Shown here: positions 33,282 through 40,421 of the stretch, piece by piece
How positions within the stretch are numbered: the first letter of the stretch is position 1
Layout of the letters: each line of letters starts with the position of its first letter
NCBI RefSeq assembly: GCF_022678645.1
Contig: NZ_JALBWV010000011.1
Span: forward strand, 62,001 to 126,000
Direction: 5' to 3'
Length of the DNA stretch: 64,000 nt
From: Saccharopolyspora soli
Lineage (GTDB): Bacteria; Actinomycetota; Actinomycetes; Mycobacteriales; Pseudonocardiaceae
Position numbers and translations under genes: made by a program
Notes under the pieces: model-generated
Database searches by the model: none
What the model was told of the DNA's origin: nothing
The model's input: the letters and a program-made list of their open reading frames with translations, nothing else

Positions 33282-33337
33282 AAGTGGCGAAGCCGCTCAG
33301 CCCACCTACGCAGCTGGCACCGCCGCGGGCTCTCAGA
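33282..33337. repeat. dispersed intergenic repeat, copy 2
   Basis: AAGTGGC-GA-AGCCGCT followed at 33310 by GCAGCTGGCACCGCCGCGGG and then CTCTCAGA. It matches copy 1 (20853-20910) in both halves, with the second half nearly identical over 28 nt. Confidence 0.55.
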
Positions 33338-33440
33338 CGCGGCGACTCCTGTCATGGGGCGCTGCGCACGGGAGCGAATGGACCAAACACGTATGCCCAC
33401 ATGGCGCACATCCGACACGCGACCAGCCCTGTTTTGAACC

Positions 33441-33456
33441 GTTCGACCTATCGAAC
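33441..33456. promoter_or_regulatory. 6-4-6 perfect palindrome
   Basis: GTTCGA-CCTA-TCGAAC, about 335 nt before the flavodoxin-like gene. It is a candidate binding site with no assigned regulator. Confidence 0.3.
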
Positions 33457-33469
33457 CCACGACAAATGA

Positions 33470-33515
33470 CCGGCGCCTGGCCGAACCCGAAAAGGAAGGG
33501 CCAGCCAGGCGCCGG
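33470..33515. terminator. hairpin upstream of the 33.8 kb operon
   Basis: CCGGCGCCTGG (33470-33480) pairs with CCAGGCGCCGG (33505-33515) as an 11-bp perfect stem with a 24-nt loop. Confidence 0.45.
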
Positions 33516-33789
33516 ATCGGAGTCCTGACGTCCGAAGCTCGCCTCGCTGGTCAGCACGTCGTGGTTGATACTTCGACTGAGATACGGAAAGTCCAGTGCA
33601 GAAGCCCGCTATGTAGCTGCGAGTCGCCCGGCATGCTGTGGGAGAACGCGACCCGGATCGATCGACACCGCGCAGCCAGGTCGCCAGCAGCGAGTTGTTG
33701 CTCCTCGCCAAGCATCCCGTGTCGACGCCCAGGGGCCTCGCCGGTTGTGCTCGCGTTCGTCCGAGCTTTCGACTGGAGGTGACGACACA

Positions 33790-34512
33790 ATGGCACTCTC
33801 CTCGCAACCGCCACGTTTCGACGGCCTACGTGCCTTGTACGTCAACTGCACGCTCAAGCGCTCACCAGAGTTGAGCAACACGCAAGGCCTGATCGACCTC
33901 AGCGCCGCGATCATGCATGACCGCGGTGTCCAAGTGGATGAATTCCGAGCCGTCGACCACGATATCGCCACCGGCGTCTGGCCCGACATGACCGAACACG
34001 GTTGGGCCAGTGACGAGTGGCCACAGCTGTTTCACCGCGTGCTGGACGCCGACATCCTCGTCCTGGCTGGACCGATCTGGCTGGGAGACAACAGCTCCGT
34101 GCTCAAACGCGTCATCGAACGACTCTACGGCTGCTCGCACCTGCTCAACGATTCCGGCCAGTACGCCTACTACGGGCGCACCGCCGGGTGTCTGTTCACC
34201 GGCAACGAGGACGGCGTCAAGCACTGTGCGATGAACGTGCTCTACAGCCTGCAACACCTGGGCTACACCGTTCCGCCGCAGGCCGATGCGGGGTGGATCG
34301 GCGAAGCGGGACCCGGACCCAGCTACCTCGACGAAGGCTCGGGTGGCCCGGACAACGACTTCACCAACCGCAACACCACGTTCATGACCTACAACCTCAT
34401 GCACATCGCCGCCCTGCTCCAGAACGCTGGAGGCGTGCCTGCTTACGGCAACCAGCGCTCCGAGTGGGCGGCAGGCTGTCATTTCGGATTCGACAACCCG
34501 GACTACCGCTGA
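33790..34512 (+). CDS. flavodoxin-like NAD(P)H-dependent FMN reductase
   Basis: A 240-aa protein of the NADPH-dependent FMN reductase/flavodoxin fold. ALYVNCTLKRSPELSNTQGL holds the FMN phosphate loop, VLAGPIWLGDNSSVLKRVIE is the flavin-binding P-x-W/Y-x-G-x-x-S block, and AGCLFTGNEDGVKHCAMNVL follows. The ATG at 33790 has GGAGGTGA 8 nt upstream. It is the first of four same-strand genes (33790-36968) that may be one transcription unit. A redox or flavin-supply role is likely; the pathway is not known. Confidence 0.86.
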   Translation: MALSSQPPRFDGLRALYVNCTLKRSPELSNTQGLIDLSAAIMHDRGVQVDEFRAVDHDIATGVWPDMTEHGWASDEWPQLFHRVLDADILVLAGPIWLGDNSSVLKRVIERLYGCSHLLNDSGQYAYYGRTAGCLFTGNEDGVKHCAMNVLYSLQHLGYTVPPQADAGWIGEAGPGPSYLDEGSGGPDNDFTNRNTTFMTYNLMHIAALLQNAGGVPAYGNQRSEWAAGCHFGFDNPDYR

Positions 34513-34536
34513 GGGTGCACGGCCGAAGGAGGGTGC

Positions 34537-35217
34537 ATGATGAATGCACAGAACACGGACCTGACAACGATGGCCACGGAACTTGGTTGTGCGTCCATTG
34601 TGGATGCCATGGGGCGTACCCACCGACACCGTGCCCACCTCCTCAGCCTCATCAGCCCCACCCCGCAGCGCCCGATGTTCGGCCCCGCCGTGACGATCGC
34701 CTTCCTGCCATACCGCGACGACTTCACCGACAGCAACGCCGCAGGATTTGCCGGCTGGTTCTACCGAGCGGTGGGGGCCGCACCCGCAGGGTTGGTACTC
34801 GTGCTCTCCAGCGGCGGTTACCCGGACGCTTCGCACGGAGGTGGCACCAAAATGTCCCGTCTGCACAACCACGGGCTTGCGGGGTTGCTCTGCGACGGCC
34901 GACTCCGCGATTTCGACGAACTGGCCCGCTACCGCTTCGCAACCTGGTGCACCGGCGAAGCCACCCGAGCAGGTGGCGACACCGTGACGCCATGCGCAGC
35001 GAACATCTCCGTGGAAGTCCGCGGCGTGTGCATCACGCCCGGTGACTACATCTACGCTGATCGCGCTGGAGCGGTCGTCATCCCGGCGCAGAGCGTACGG
35101 GAGGTCTTGGCCGAAGCCCACCGAGTTGAATCCGAGGACGCGGCCTTCCTGCCGCAAATCCGCGACGAAGACCCCGCAGCACTGCGGGAAGGGCGGCGAA
35201 CCAGCAGAGAACGCTGA
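34537..35217 (+). CDS. RraA-like / HMG aldolase family protein
   Basis: A 226-aa protein of the RraA fold. LVLVLSSGGYPDASHGGGTK and the signature LLCDGRLRDFDEL (D-G-x-x-R-D) match the metal/oxalate-binding site of 4-hydroxy-4-methyl-2-oxoglutarate aldolases and oxaloacetate decarboxylases. True RNase E inhibitors lack parts of this site, so an aldolase or decarboxylase role is more likely. The first ATG (34537) lies in an inverted repeat GTGCAT-GATGA-ATGCAC that could affect translation. It starts 24 nt after the flavodoxin-like gene. Confidence 0.84.
   Translation: MMNAQNTDLTTMATELGCASIVDAMGRTHRHRAHLLSLISPTPQRPMFGPAVTIAFLPYRDDFTDSNAAGFAGWFYRAVGAAPAGLVLVLSSGGYPDASHGGGTKMSRLHNHGLAGLLCDGRLRDFDELARYRFATWCTGEATRAGGDTVTPCAANISVEVRGVCITPGDYIYADRAGAVVIPAQSVREVLAEAHRVESEDAAFLPQIRDEDPAALREGRRTSRER
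34594..34604. repeat. TCCATTGTGGA palindromic word, copy 3
   Basis: Exact copy inside the RraA-like gene, again encoding S-I-V-D as at 2732. Confidence 0.6.
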
Positions 35218-35236
35218 TGTCCACATCTGTGGGTTA

Positions 35237-35254
35237 TATGGCCAAATGGCCATA
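35237..35254. promoter_or_regulatory. perfect 8-2-8 palindrome upstream of HD gene
   Basis: TATGGCCA-AA-TGGCCATA lies in the 108-nt gap before the HD-domain gene. It is a strong operator candidate for the downstream GlxA-type regulator or an unknown factor. Confidence 0.45.
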
Positions 35255-35325
35255 GCGGCGATGGACGCCCGAGGTGGACGCTGGAGGCGACCGGCAGGAC
35301 GGATAGACGAACCGAGGTGGACGAC

Positions 35326-35973
35326 ATGACGAGCAAACTCTCCAACCCACAAACCGTGCAGGTTCCGGACACCAAACTCGCGCGCGAGGCGACCGAACTC
35401 GTCCGCGACAGCACCAACGAGCTGATCTACCACCACTCGCGCCGCGTCTACTTCTTCGGCGGGCTGCAGGGCCGCAACCGGGACCTGAGCTTCGACCCCG
35501 AACTGCTCTACATCGGCGCCATGTTCCACGACCTCGGCCTGGGGGAACGCTTCCGCACCAGCGGTCGCCGCTTCGAGGTGGACAGCGCTGACGAGGCGCG
35601 GCGCTTCCTGGCGGCCCACCAGGTGCCCGAGGACAGCATCCGAAGGGTCTGGACCGCGATCGCGCTGCACACCACGCCGGGGATCCCGGAGTTCATGGAA
35701 CCCGAGGTGGCACTGGTGACGGCGGGCGTGGAGTACGACGTGCTCGGCATCGGCTACCAGGACATCGCCGAGGCCGACCGGACCGCCATCGTCGCCCTGC
35801 ACCCGCGCCCCGATTTCAAGCGGCGGATCCTGGAAGCGTTCACCGCCGGGATCCGGCCGAAGCCGGAGACCACCTTCGGCAACGTCAAGGCCGACGTGCT
35901 GGAGCACTACGTGCCCGGCTTCCAGCGGGGTGACTTCGTCCGCACCATCCTCGACTCTCCATGGCCGGAGTGA
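35326..35973 (+). CDS. HD-domain hydrolase, cyanamide-hydratase-like
   Basis: A 215-aa metal-dependent HD-superfamily protein. IYHHSRRVYFFGGLQG supplies the first histidine, MFHDLGLGERF is the HD pair, and AIALHTTPGIPE and AGVEYDVLGIGY the later ligands. This pattern is that of the group containing fungal and bacterial cyanamide hydratases, which hydrate small nitriles or similar compounds; the true substrate is unknown. The ATG at 35326 has GAGGTGG with 5-nt spacing. It overlaps the following GlxA regulator by 13 nt, so the two are expressed together. Confidence 0.84.
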   Translation: MTSKLSNPQTVQVPDTKLAREATELVRDSTNELIYHHSRRVYFFGGLQGRNRDLSFDPELLYIGAMFHDLGLGERFRTSGRRFEVDSADEARRFLAAHQVPEDSIRRVWTAIALHTTPGIPEFMEPEVALVTAGVEYDVLGIGYQDIAEADRTAIVALHPRPDFKRRILEAFTAGIRPKPETTFGNVKADVLEHYVPGFQRGDFVRTILDSPWPE

Positions 35974-36968
35974 GCGCCCCAGCGGCGCACCTGGTCGCCG
36001 TGGCGGCCTTCGACCAGGTGCAGCTGTTGGACGTGACCGGTCCCGTGGAGGTCTTCACCACCGCGAACGCCTTCGGGGCGCGCTACGACGTGCGGATCGT
36101 GTCGTTCAACGGCGCCGACGTGCGCACCTCGGCGGGGGTGCGCATCGGTGTGGACGGCGGGCCGGAGAGCCTGCCCCGGCGGGTCGGCACCGTCGTGGTG
36201 CCCGGCCGACGCGATTGGCGAGCGGCGGTGGCCGACCAGGAGTTGGTCACCTTCGCGGCTGGGCTGGGGCGTCGCTGCAAGCGCGTCGCGTCGGTGTGCG
36301 CCGGGGCTTTCGTGCTGGCCGCGACCGGTGTGCTGGACGGCCGACGGGCCGCGACGCACTGGGAGCTCGCCCGCGAACTGGCCACCGCCTACCCGCAGGT
36401 GCGGGTCGAGGCCGATCCCGTGTTCGTGCGGGATGGCCACGTCACCACCTCGGCTGGTGTCACTGCGGGCATCGACCTGGCACTGGCGTTGGTCGAGGAA
36501 GATCACGGAGCCGCGCTGGCCCGCCGCGTGGCGCAGCAGTTGGTGGTGTTCATGGCCAGGCCGGGAGGGCAGTCCCAGTTCAGCGCCCGGCTCAGTTCGC
36601 GCGAAGCGAAACATCCAGCGGTGCGGCAGGTGATGGACGTCGTCGGGGCAGACCCCGGCACCCACCACAGCCTGGACGTCCTGGCCCGCCGCGCCGGACT
36701 CAGCGCGCGGCACCTCAGCAGGCTGTTCCGCGAGGAGACCGGCATGACGCCGGGCCAGTACGTCGAGTCGCTGCGCATGGAGGCCGCGCGGGCGCTCCTC
36801 GAAGCGGGCAACGACCCCGTCGAAATCGTCGCCGCGGAGTCGGGCTTCGGGTCCTCGGAAACCATGCGCCGCGTCTTCCAGCAGAGCCTGGGAGTGGCGC
36901 CAACCGCCTACCGGGCGCGCTTTCGCACCACCGCCGCGGGAGGTCGTCCAACCGCTGCGGAATTGTGA
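35961..36968 (+). CDS. GlxA-family (DJ-1/PfpI + AraC) transcriptional regulator
   Basis: A 335-aa regulator. Residues 1-190 form a DJ-1/PfpI-like sensor domain, with SVCAGAFVLAATGVLDGRRA as the nucleophile-elbow region and C-A-G-A retained. The C-terminal 120 residues are an AraC double HTH (LDVLARRAGLSARHLSRLFR, then EIVAAESGFGSSETMRRVFQ). Such proteins activate or repress catabolic genes beside them. It overlaps the HD-domain gene by 13 nt and probably controls this operon. Confidence 0.9.
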   Translation: MAGVSAPAAHLVAVAAFDQVQLLDVTGPVEVFTTANAFGARYDVRIVSFNGADVRTSAGVRIGVDGGPESLPRRVGTVVVPGRRDWRAAVADQELVTFAAGLGRRCKRVASVCAGAFVLAATGVLDGRRAATHWELARELATAYPQVRVEADPVFVRDGHVTTSAGVTAGIDLALALVEEDHGAALARRVAQQLVVFMARPGGQSQFSARLSSREAKHPAVRQVMDVVGADPGTHHSLDVLARRAGLSARHLSRLFREETGMTPGQYVESLRMEAARALLEAGNDPVEIVAAESGFGSSETMRRVFQQSLGVAPTAYRARFRTTAAGGRPTAAEL

Positions 36969-37309
36969 ATGCACAACGCCCGAGCGCGCGGTGCGGTTTC
37001 TGAAGCGCAGCCTCGCAGGCTTGCTCCCGCACCATTTGCTGTTGACCTAGCGGGCCACAGTATTTCCGGTGTCCGCCACGTGATTGGCCGCCCGCTGCTC
37101 GCGGTGGTTCGGACCTCGTTGGGACTACCCCAAGTCTCTTCTCAGGTTCGTCTCAAGTAACTCCAGGTCCTCGTCGGTAAATTGGAACACGCAGGCCCGG
37201 ACGGACATTCGATAGCGTGAATGCGTGAGCCGGGTTTGCCGGGGTTCCCCGACAGCCCTCCTCGCCGCTGCTGCCGCGATTGTGGTGGTCGTACCAACGG
37301 GAGGACGTC
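36969..37309. other. intergenic stretch before the FHA gene
   Basis: No gene supported. A nested hairpin near 36998-37034 (GGTGCGG ... CCCGCACC, with AGCC-TCGCA-GGCT inside) probably ends the GlxA transcript. The rest contains the promoter and ribosome site GGGAGGA of the FHA gene; no strong -35/-10 pair is visible. Confidence 0.45.
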
Positions 37310-37744
37310 ATGTTCGAGGGCCCAAGCGGTGTACCTGCTCCAGCCGTGGGGACATTCGGGGACGAGCCGACCAGCCCGGCCGTCCCGAGTCCCGGACAGG
37401 CCGCACCGCTCGCTCCGGTATCGGAGATCTGGCCCAACCCGGTGGGTGGCACCGGCCTCGTGGTCACCAGAGGCCCGTACGCCGGTGTCACCATTCCGGT
37501 TTCGGTGGGCGTGAGCACGGTGGGGCGAAGTCGGGACTGCGATGTCACGCTCGACTCGCCCACGGTCTCCCGCTGTCACGCGCAGATCCACCACGACGGT
37601 GTGCACTACACGATCATCGACATGGGTTCGCTCAACGGCACCTATGTCAACCGCGAGCCGGTGGACCGAGCCCGGCTGGTCGGCGGCGACGAGATCTGGA
37701 TCGGCACCTTCCGATTCACCTTCCGCACCGGACCTGCCAAATGA
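37310..37744 (+). CDS. FHA-domain protein (GarA/OdhI-like size)
   Basis: A 144-aa protein. The proline/alanine-rich first 50 residues are disordered, then a canonical FHA domain follows: STVGRSRDCDVTLDSPTVSR gives the GR and the serine, CHAQIHHDG the histidine, and IDMGSLNGTYVNREPV the NG pair. It binds phosphothreonine peptides. The layout resembles GarA/OdhI, which regulate 2-oxoglutarate metabolism, but the N-terminal ETTS phosphorylation motif of those proteins is not present here, so I do not assign that symbol. The ATG at 37310 has GGGAGGA upstream. Confidence 0.85.
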   Translation: MFEGPSGVPAPAVGTFGDEPTSPAVPSPGQAAPLAPVSEIWPNPVGGTGLVVTRGPYAGVTIPVSVGVSTVGRSRDCDVTLDSPTVSRCHAQIHHDGVHYTIIDMGSLNGTYVNREPVDRARLVGGDEIWIGTFRFTFRTGPAK

Positions 37745-37807
37745 TCGCGCCGACCCGGCCGTTGGGCCCCAAGCTGCCGGGTCGGCCGCGGTCCCGCACC
37801 ACCTGTA

Positions 37808-37818
37808 TCCACTGTGGA
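37808..37818. repeat. TCCACTGTGGA variant word
   Basis: Perfectly arm-matched variant (TCCA-CTG-TGGA) of the recurrent palindrome, here intergenic between the FHA gene and clpP. Confidence 0.45.
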
Positions 37819-37886
37819 GCGCGGACGGCCGCGTAATCGAATTCCCGGCGCGCAACAGTGTCGGGCCGGGGGGCTGGGCGCGCTGA

Positions 37887-37901
37887 TTCGCCGGTAGCGA
37901 A
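37887..37901. promoter_or_regulatory. ClgR-like box upstream of clpP
   Basis: TTCGC-CGGTA-GCGAA is a perfect 5-5-5 inverted repeat 93 nt before the clpP start. It agrees at most positions with the ClgR activator site (CGC-N5-GCG core) known for actinobacterial clp genes. Binding is inferred. Confidence 0.5.
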
Positions 37902-37993
37902 CCGGGCACGCCCTGGGCGAACAACGCCCGCTACGGGGACATTGGCCGCATACGGTCGGTTATGACGTGGAAAACCGATCGAGGCAGGCAACG

Positions 37994-38584
37994 ATGACAC
38001 TTCACCTGGCACCCGAAATGCAGTCGCCGAGCGCGGGATTGTCCCTGGACGACTCGATCTACGAGAAGTTGTTGCGCGACCGCATCGTCTTCCTCGGCTC
38101 GGAGGTCACCGACGACGTCGCCAACCGGATCAGCGCGCAACTGCTGCTGTTGGCCGCCGCTGACCCGGAGAAGGACATCATGTTCTACATCAACTCGCCC
38201 GGTGGCTCGGTCAACGCGGGCATGGCCATCTACGACACCATCCAGCTGGTCAAGCCGGACGTGTCGACCTGGGGCCTGGGCTTCGTCGCCTCCATGGGCC
38301 AGTTCCTGCTGTCCTCGGGCGCACCGGGCAAGCGGTACCTGCTGCCCAACACGCGAATCGTGATGCATCAGCCGTCGGCCGGTGTCGGCGGCAGCGCCAG
38401 CGACGTGGCCATCCAGGCGGAGGTGTTCGGCAAGATGAAACGCCGGATCGCGGAGATCACCGCCCGGCAGACCGGCCAGAGCGTGGAGCGGATCAGCGCG
38501 GACGCGGACCGGGACCGCTGGTTCGACGCCGAGGAAGCACTGGAGTACGGCTTCGTCGACCACATCGTCGGCAGCACCGAGTAG
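37994..38584 (+). CDS. clpP: ATP-dependent Clp protease proteolytic subunit (orphan copy)
   Basis: A 196-aa ClpP of normal length. The catalytic triad is S100 in GFVASMGQF, H125 in MHQPS and D174 in ADRDRWF. The oligomerisation region around FYINSPGGSVNAGMAIYDTI is intact. The first 15 residues may be a short propeptide. Actinobacteria usually carry clpP genes as tandem pairs; this copy is single, with an FHA gene before it and a convergent SDR after it. A ClgR-like box upstream suggests stress control. The start ATG at 37994 is preceded by GAGGCAGG. Confidence 0.93.
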   Translation: MTLHLAPEMQSPSAGLSLDDSIYEKLLRDRIVFLGSEVTDDVANRISAQLLLLAAADPEKDIMFYINSPGGSVNAGMAIYDTIQLVKPDVSTWGLGFVASMGQFLLSSGAPGKRYLLPNTRIVMHQPSAGVGGSASDVAIQAEVFGKMKRRIAEITARQTGQSVERISADADRDRWFDAEEALEYGFVDHIVGSTE

Positions 38585-38585
38585 T

Positions 38586-38766
<181 letters not shown>

Positions 38767-39649
38767 ACGACAGCGGGAAGGTGATGCCGGTCATCTCCTC
38801 GGACATCGTCCACAGCCGCTTGGCCGCCGCCGGATCGCTCGCCGCAGCGGTTCGGCTGACCAGCGTCGGTCCGCCGCGCAACTCGAAGATCCCGTCCGGT
38901 CCGAGGTAGCTCGTGCCGGGGAGGTCCTGCGTCGCGGCATAGAGCGTGGGCAGCGCACCGGCCATCGCGTCCTGCGCGACCACCCGGTTGGCAATGGCCA
39001 TGAACAGGCGCAGCGGCGGGTTCGGGCTGTGGCTCTGCAGGTTCGTCGCCGCGTAACCGGGGTGGGCGGCCAGTGCTCGTACCGGGGATCCGATCTCGCT
39101 GAGCCGCCGCTGCAACTCCAGCGTGAACAGCAGGTTGGCCAGCTTGGACTGGCCGTAGGCGCGCTGCGGGCGGTAGTCGCCGGTGAAGTTCGGGTTGTCG
39201 AAGTTGATCCCGCGCACGTACCGGTGCGCGGTGGACGCGACGGTCACCACGCGATCGGTGACGTGCGGAAGCAGCAGGTTGGTGAGCGCGAAGTGGCCGA
39301 GGTGGTTGGTGCCGAACTGCGTTTCGAAGCCGTCCTTGGTGCGGCCCTCCGGCGGGATCATCACTCCGGCGTTGTTGATCAGCAGGTCCAGGTCGCCGTC
39401 CCAGGATGCGGCGAACTCCCGCACGGAGGCGAGGTCGGCGAGGTCCAGGCGGCGCACCTCGTGGCTGCCGGGGACCTCGGTCGCGGCGGCCTTGCCCTTG
39501 TCCAGGTCGCGGACGGCTAGCACCACGTGCGCACCGGCCGTGGCCAGCGCTTTGGCGGTCGCCACGCCGAGGCCGCTGTTCGCGCCGGTGATGACCGCCG
39601 TGCGGCCGGTCAGGTCGGGTATCTGGTCGATCTTCCAGGTAGTGGTCAT
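38767..39649 (-). CDS. short-chain dehydrogenase/reductase (3' end lost in G/C tract)
   Basis: About 294 residues of an SDR oxidoreductase. TGANSGLG is the cofactor site, NNAGVM follows, VTVASTAHRYVRG gives the serine, and AYGQSKLAN contains the Tyr-x-x-x-Lys pair. Relatives end close after ...TGITFPL, so only the stop and a few residues are missing; they fall in the G/C tract. The ATG at 39649 is 6 nt after a TACATT -10 box, suggesting a leaderless message. It is divergent from a TetR gene whose operator overlaps this promoter. It is the second SDR/TetR pair in the window. Confidence 0.87.
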
Positions 39650-39653
39650 GGCA

Positions 39654-39684
39654 CCAATGTAGTCATTGGCAACAAAGTTGGCAA
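39654..39684 (-). promoter_or_regulatory. leaderless SDR promoter with operator
   Basis: On the minus strand TTGCCA (39684-39679), a 17-nt spacer and TACATT (39661-39656) lie so that transcription would start at the SDR ATG. The perfect inverted repeat CCAATG-TAGT-CATTGG (39654-39669) covers the -10, and GTTGGCAAC (39677-39685) covers the -35. The TetR gene at 39731 is the likely binder. Confidence 0.6.
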
Positions 39685-39730
39685 CGAAAACAATGCAGTC
39701 GATGTCAACATCCGGGGTAGGCTGCTGGGC

Positions 39731-40324
39731 ATGGCTGGAGGTCGTTATCACCACGGGGACCTTCGCGCCGCGTTGCTGGACTCCGCTGCCACCGCGCTGC
39801 GCACGTCCGGGGTCGACGCCCTGTCCCTGCGTGAACTCGCCAGGGACATCGGCGTCAGCCACGCCGCGCCGAGACGGCATTTCAAGGACAAGGCGGCATT
39901 GCTGAACGCCCTAGCCCTGCGTGGCTTCGAGCGGCTGTCCGACGAGATCGGCGCCGCTGCGGCGAGCAGCGGTCCGTTCCGCGTCCGGATCGCCGCGATG
40001 GCCAGCGCCTACGTCCGCTTCGCCGCGCAGGAGGCGGAACTGCTGGAGCTGATGTTCGTGCGCAAGCTCGCTCCGGACGCCACCGAGGAACTACTCGCCG
40101 CCGGTCACGACTTGGGCGCCGTGGTGTTCGCGGTCATCGCCGACGGTCAGCGCAGCGGCGACGTGCATCCCGGCAACGCCGAGGCGATCGCGCTCGCGGT
40201 CTTCTCCGCACTGCACGGTTTCGCCAGCCTCGCCGCCACCGGCATCGTCCCCACCGCGACGACCACCGACCAGGCCCTCGACTACCTCCTCGACGAACTC
40301 CTGCACGGCCTGACACCCCGCTGA
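39731..40324 (+). CDS. TetR-family transcriptional regulator
   Basis: A 197-aa regulator. GGRYHHGDLRAALLDSAATA leads into the HTH (LSLRELARDIGVSHAAPRRH), the pattern of the group with a TetR_C-terminal WHG-like domain. It is divergent from the SDR gene and separated from it by 81 nt that hold the operator and a leaderless SDR promoter. The ATG at 39731 has no strong ribosome site. Confidence 0.9.
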   Translation: MAGGRYHHGDLRAALLDSAATALRTSGVDALSLRELARDIGVSHAAPRRHFKDKAALLNALALRGFERLSDEIGAAAASSGPFRVRIAAMASAYVRFAAQEAELLELMFVRKLAPDATEELLAAGHDLGAVVFAVIADGQRSGDVHPGNAEAIALAVFSALHGFASLAATGIVPTATTTDQALDYLLDELLHGLTPR

Positions 40325-40421
40325 CAGGAACATCGATACGTGATCGGGGTGAGGGGCACCCGTGCCCAAGTAACTGGGTCACGGGTGCCCCTCACCGCGA
40401 ACAGATCCGCGCTCTCCGGCG

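Larger units (their letters stand above)
33211..33789. other. 579-nt gap with regulatory palindromes and a dispersed repeat
   Basis: No gene supported. From left to right it holds the TetR-proximal palindrome (33233-33242), the second copy of the dispersed repeat (33282-33337), a 6-4-6 palindrome (33441-33456), a terminator-like hairpin (33470-33515) and the leader of the flavodoxin-like gene. The right third has no recognisable structure beyond a GGAGGTGA ribosome site at its end. Confidence 0.5.

Noticed and set aside
34533-34549. GTGCAT-GATGA-ATGCAC over the RraA start as a translational switch
   Set aside because: Only a 6-bp stem over a 5-nt loop; possible but too weak to list as a regulatory element, mentioned only in the gene entry.
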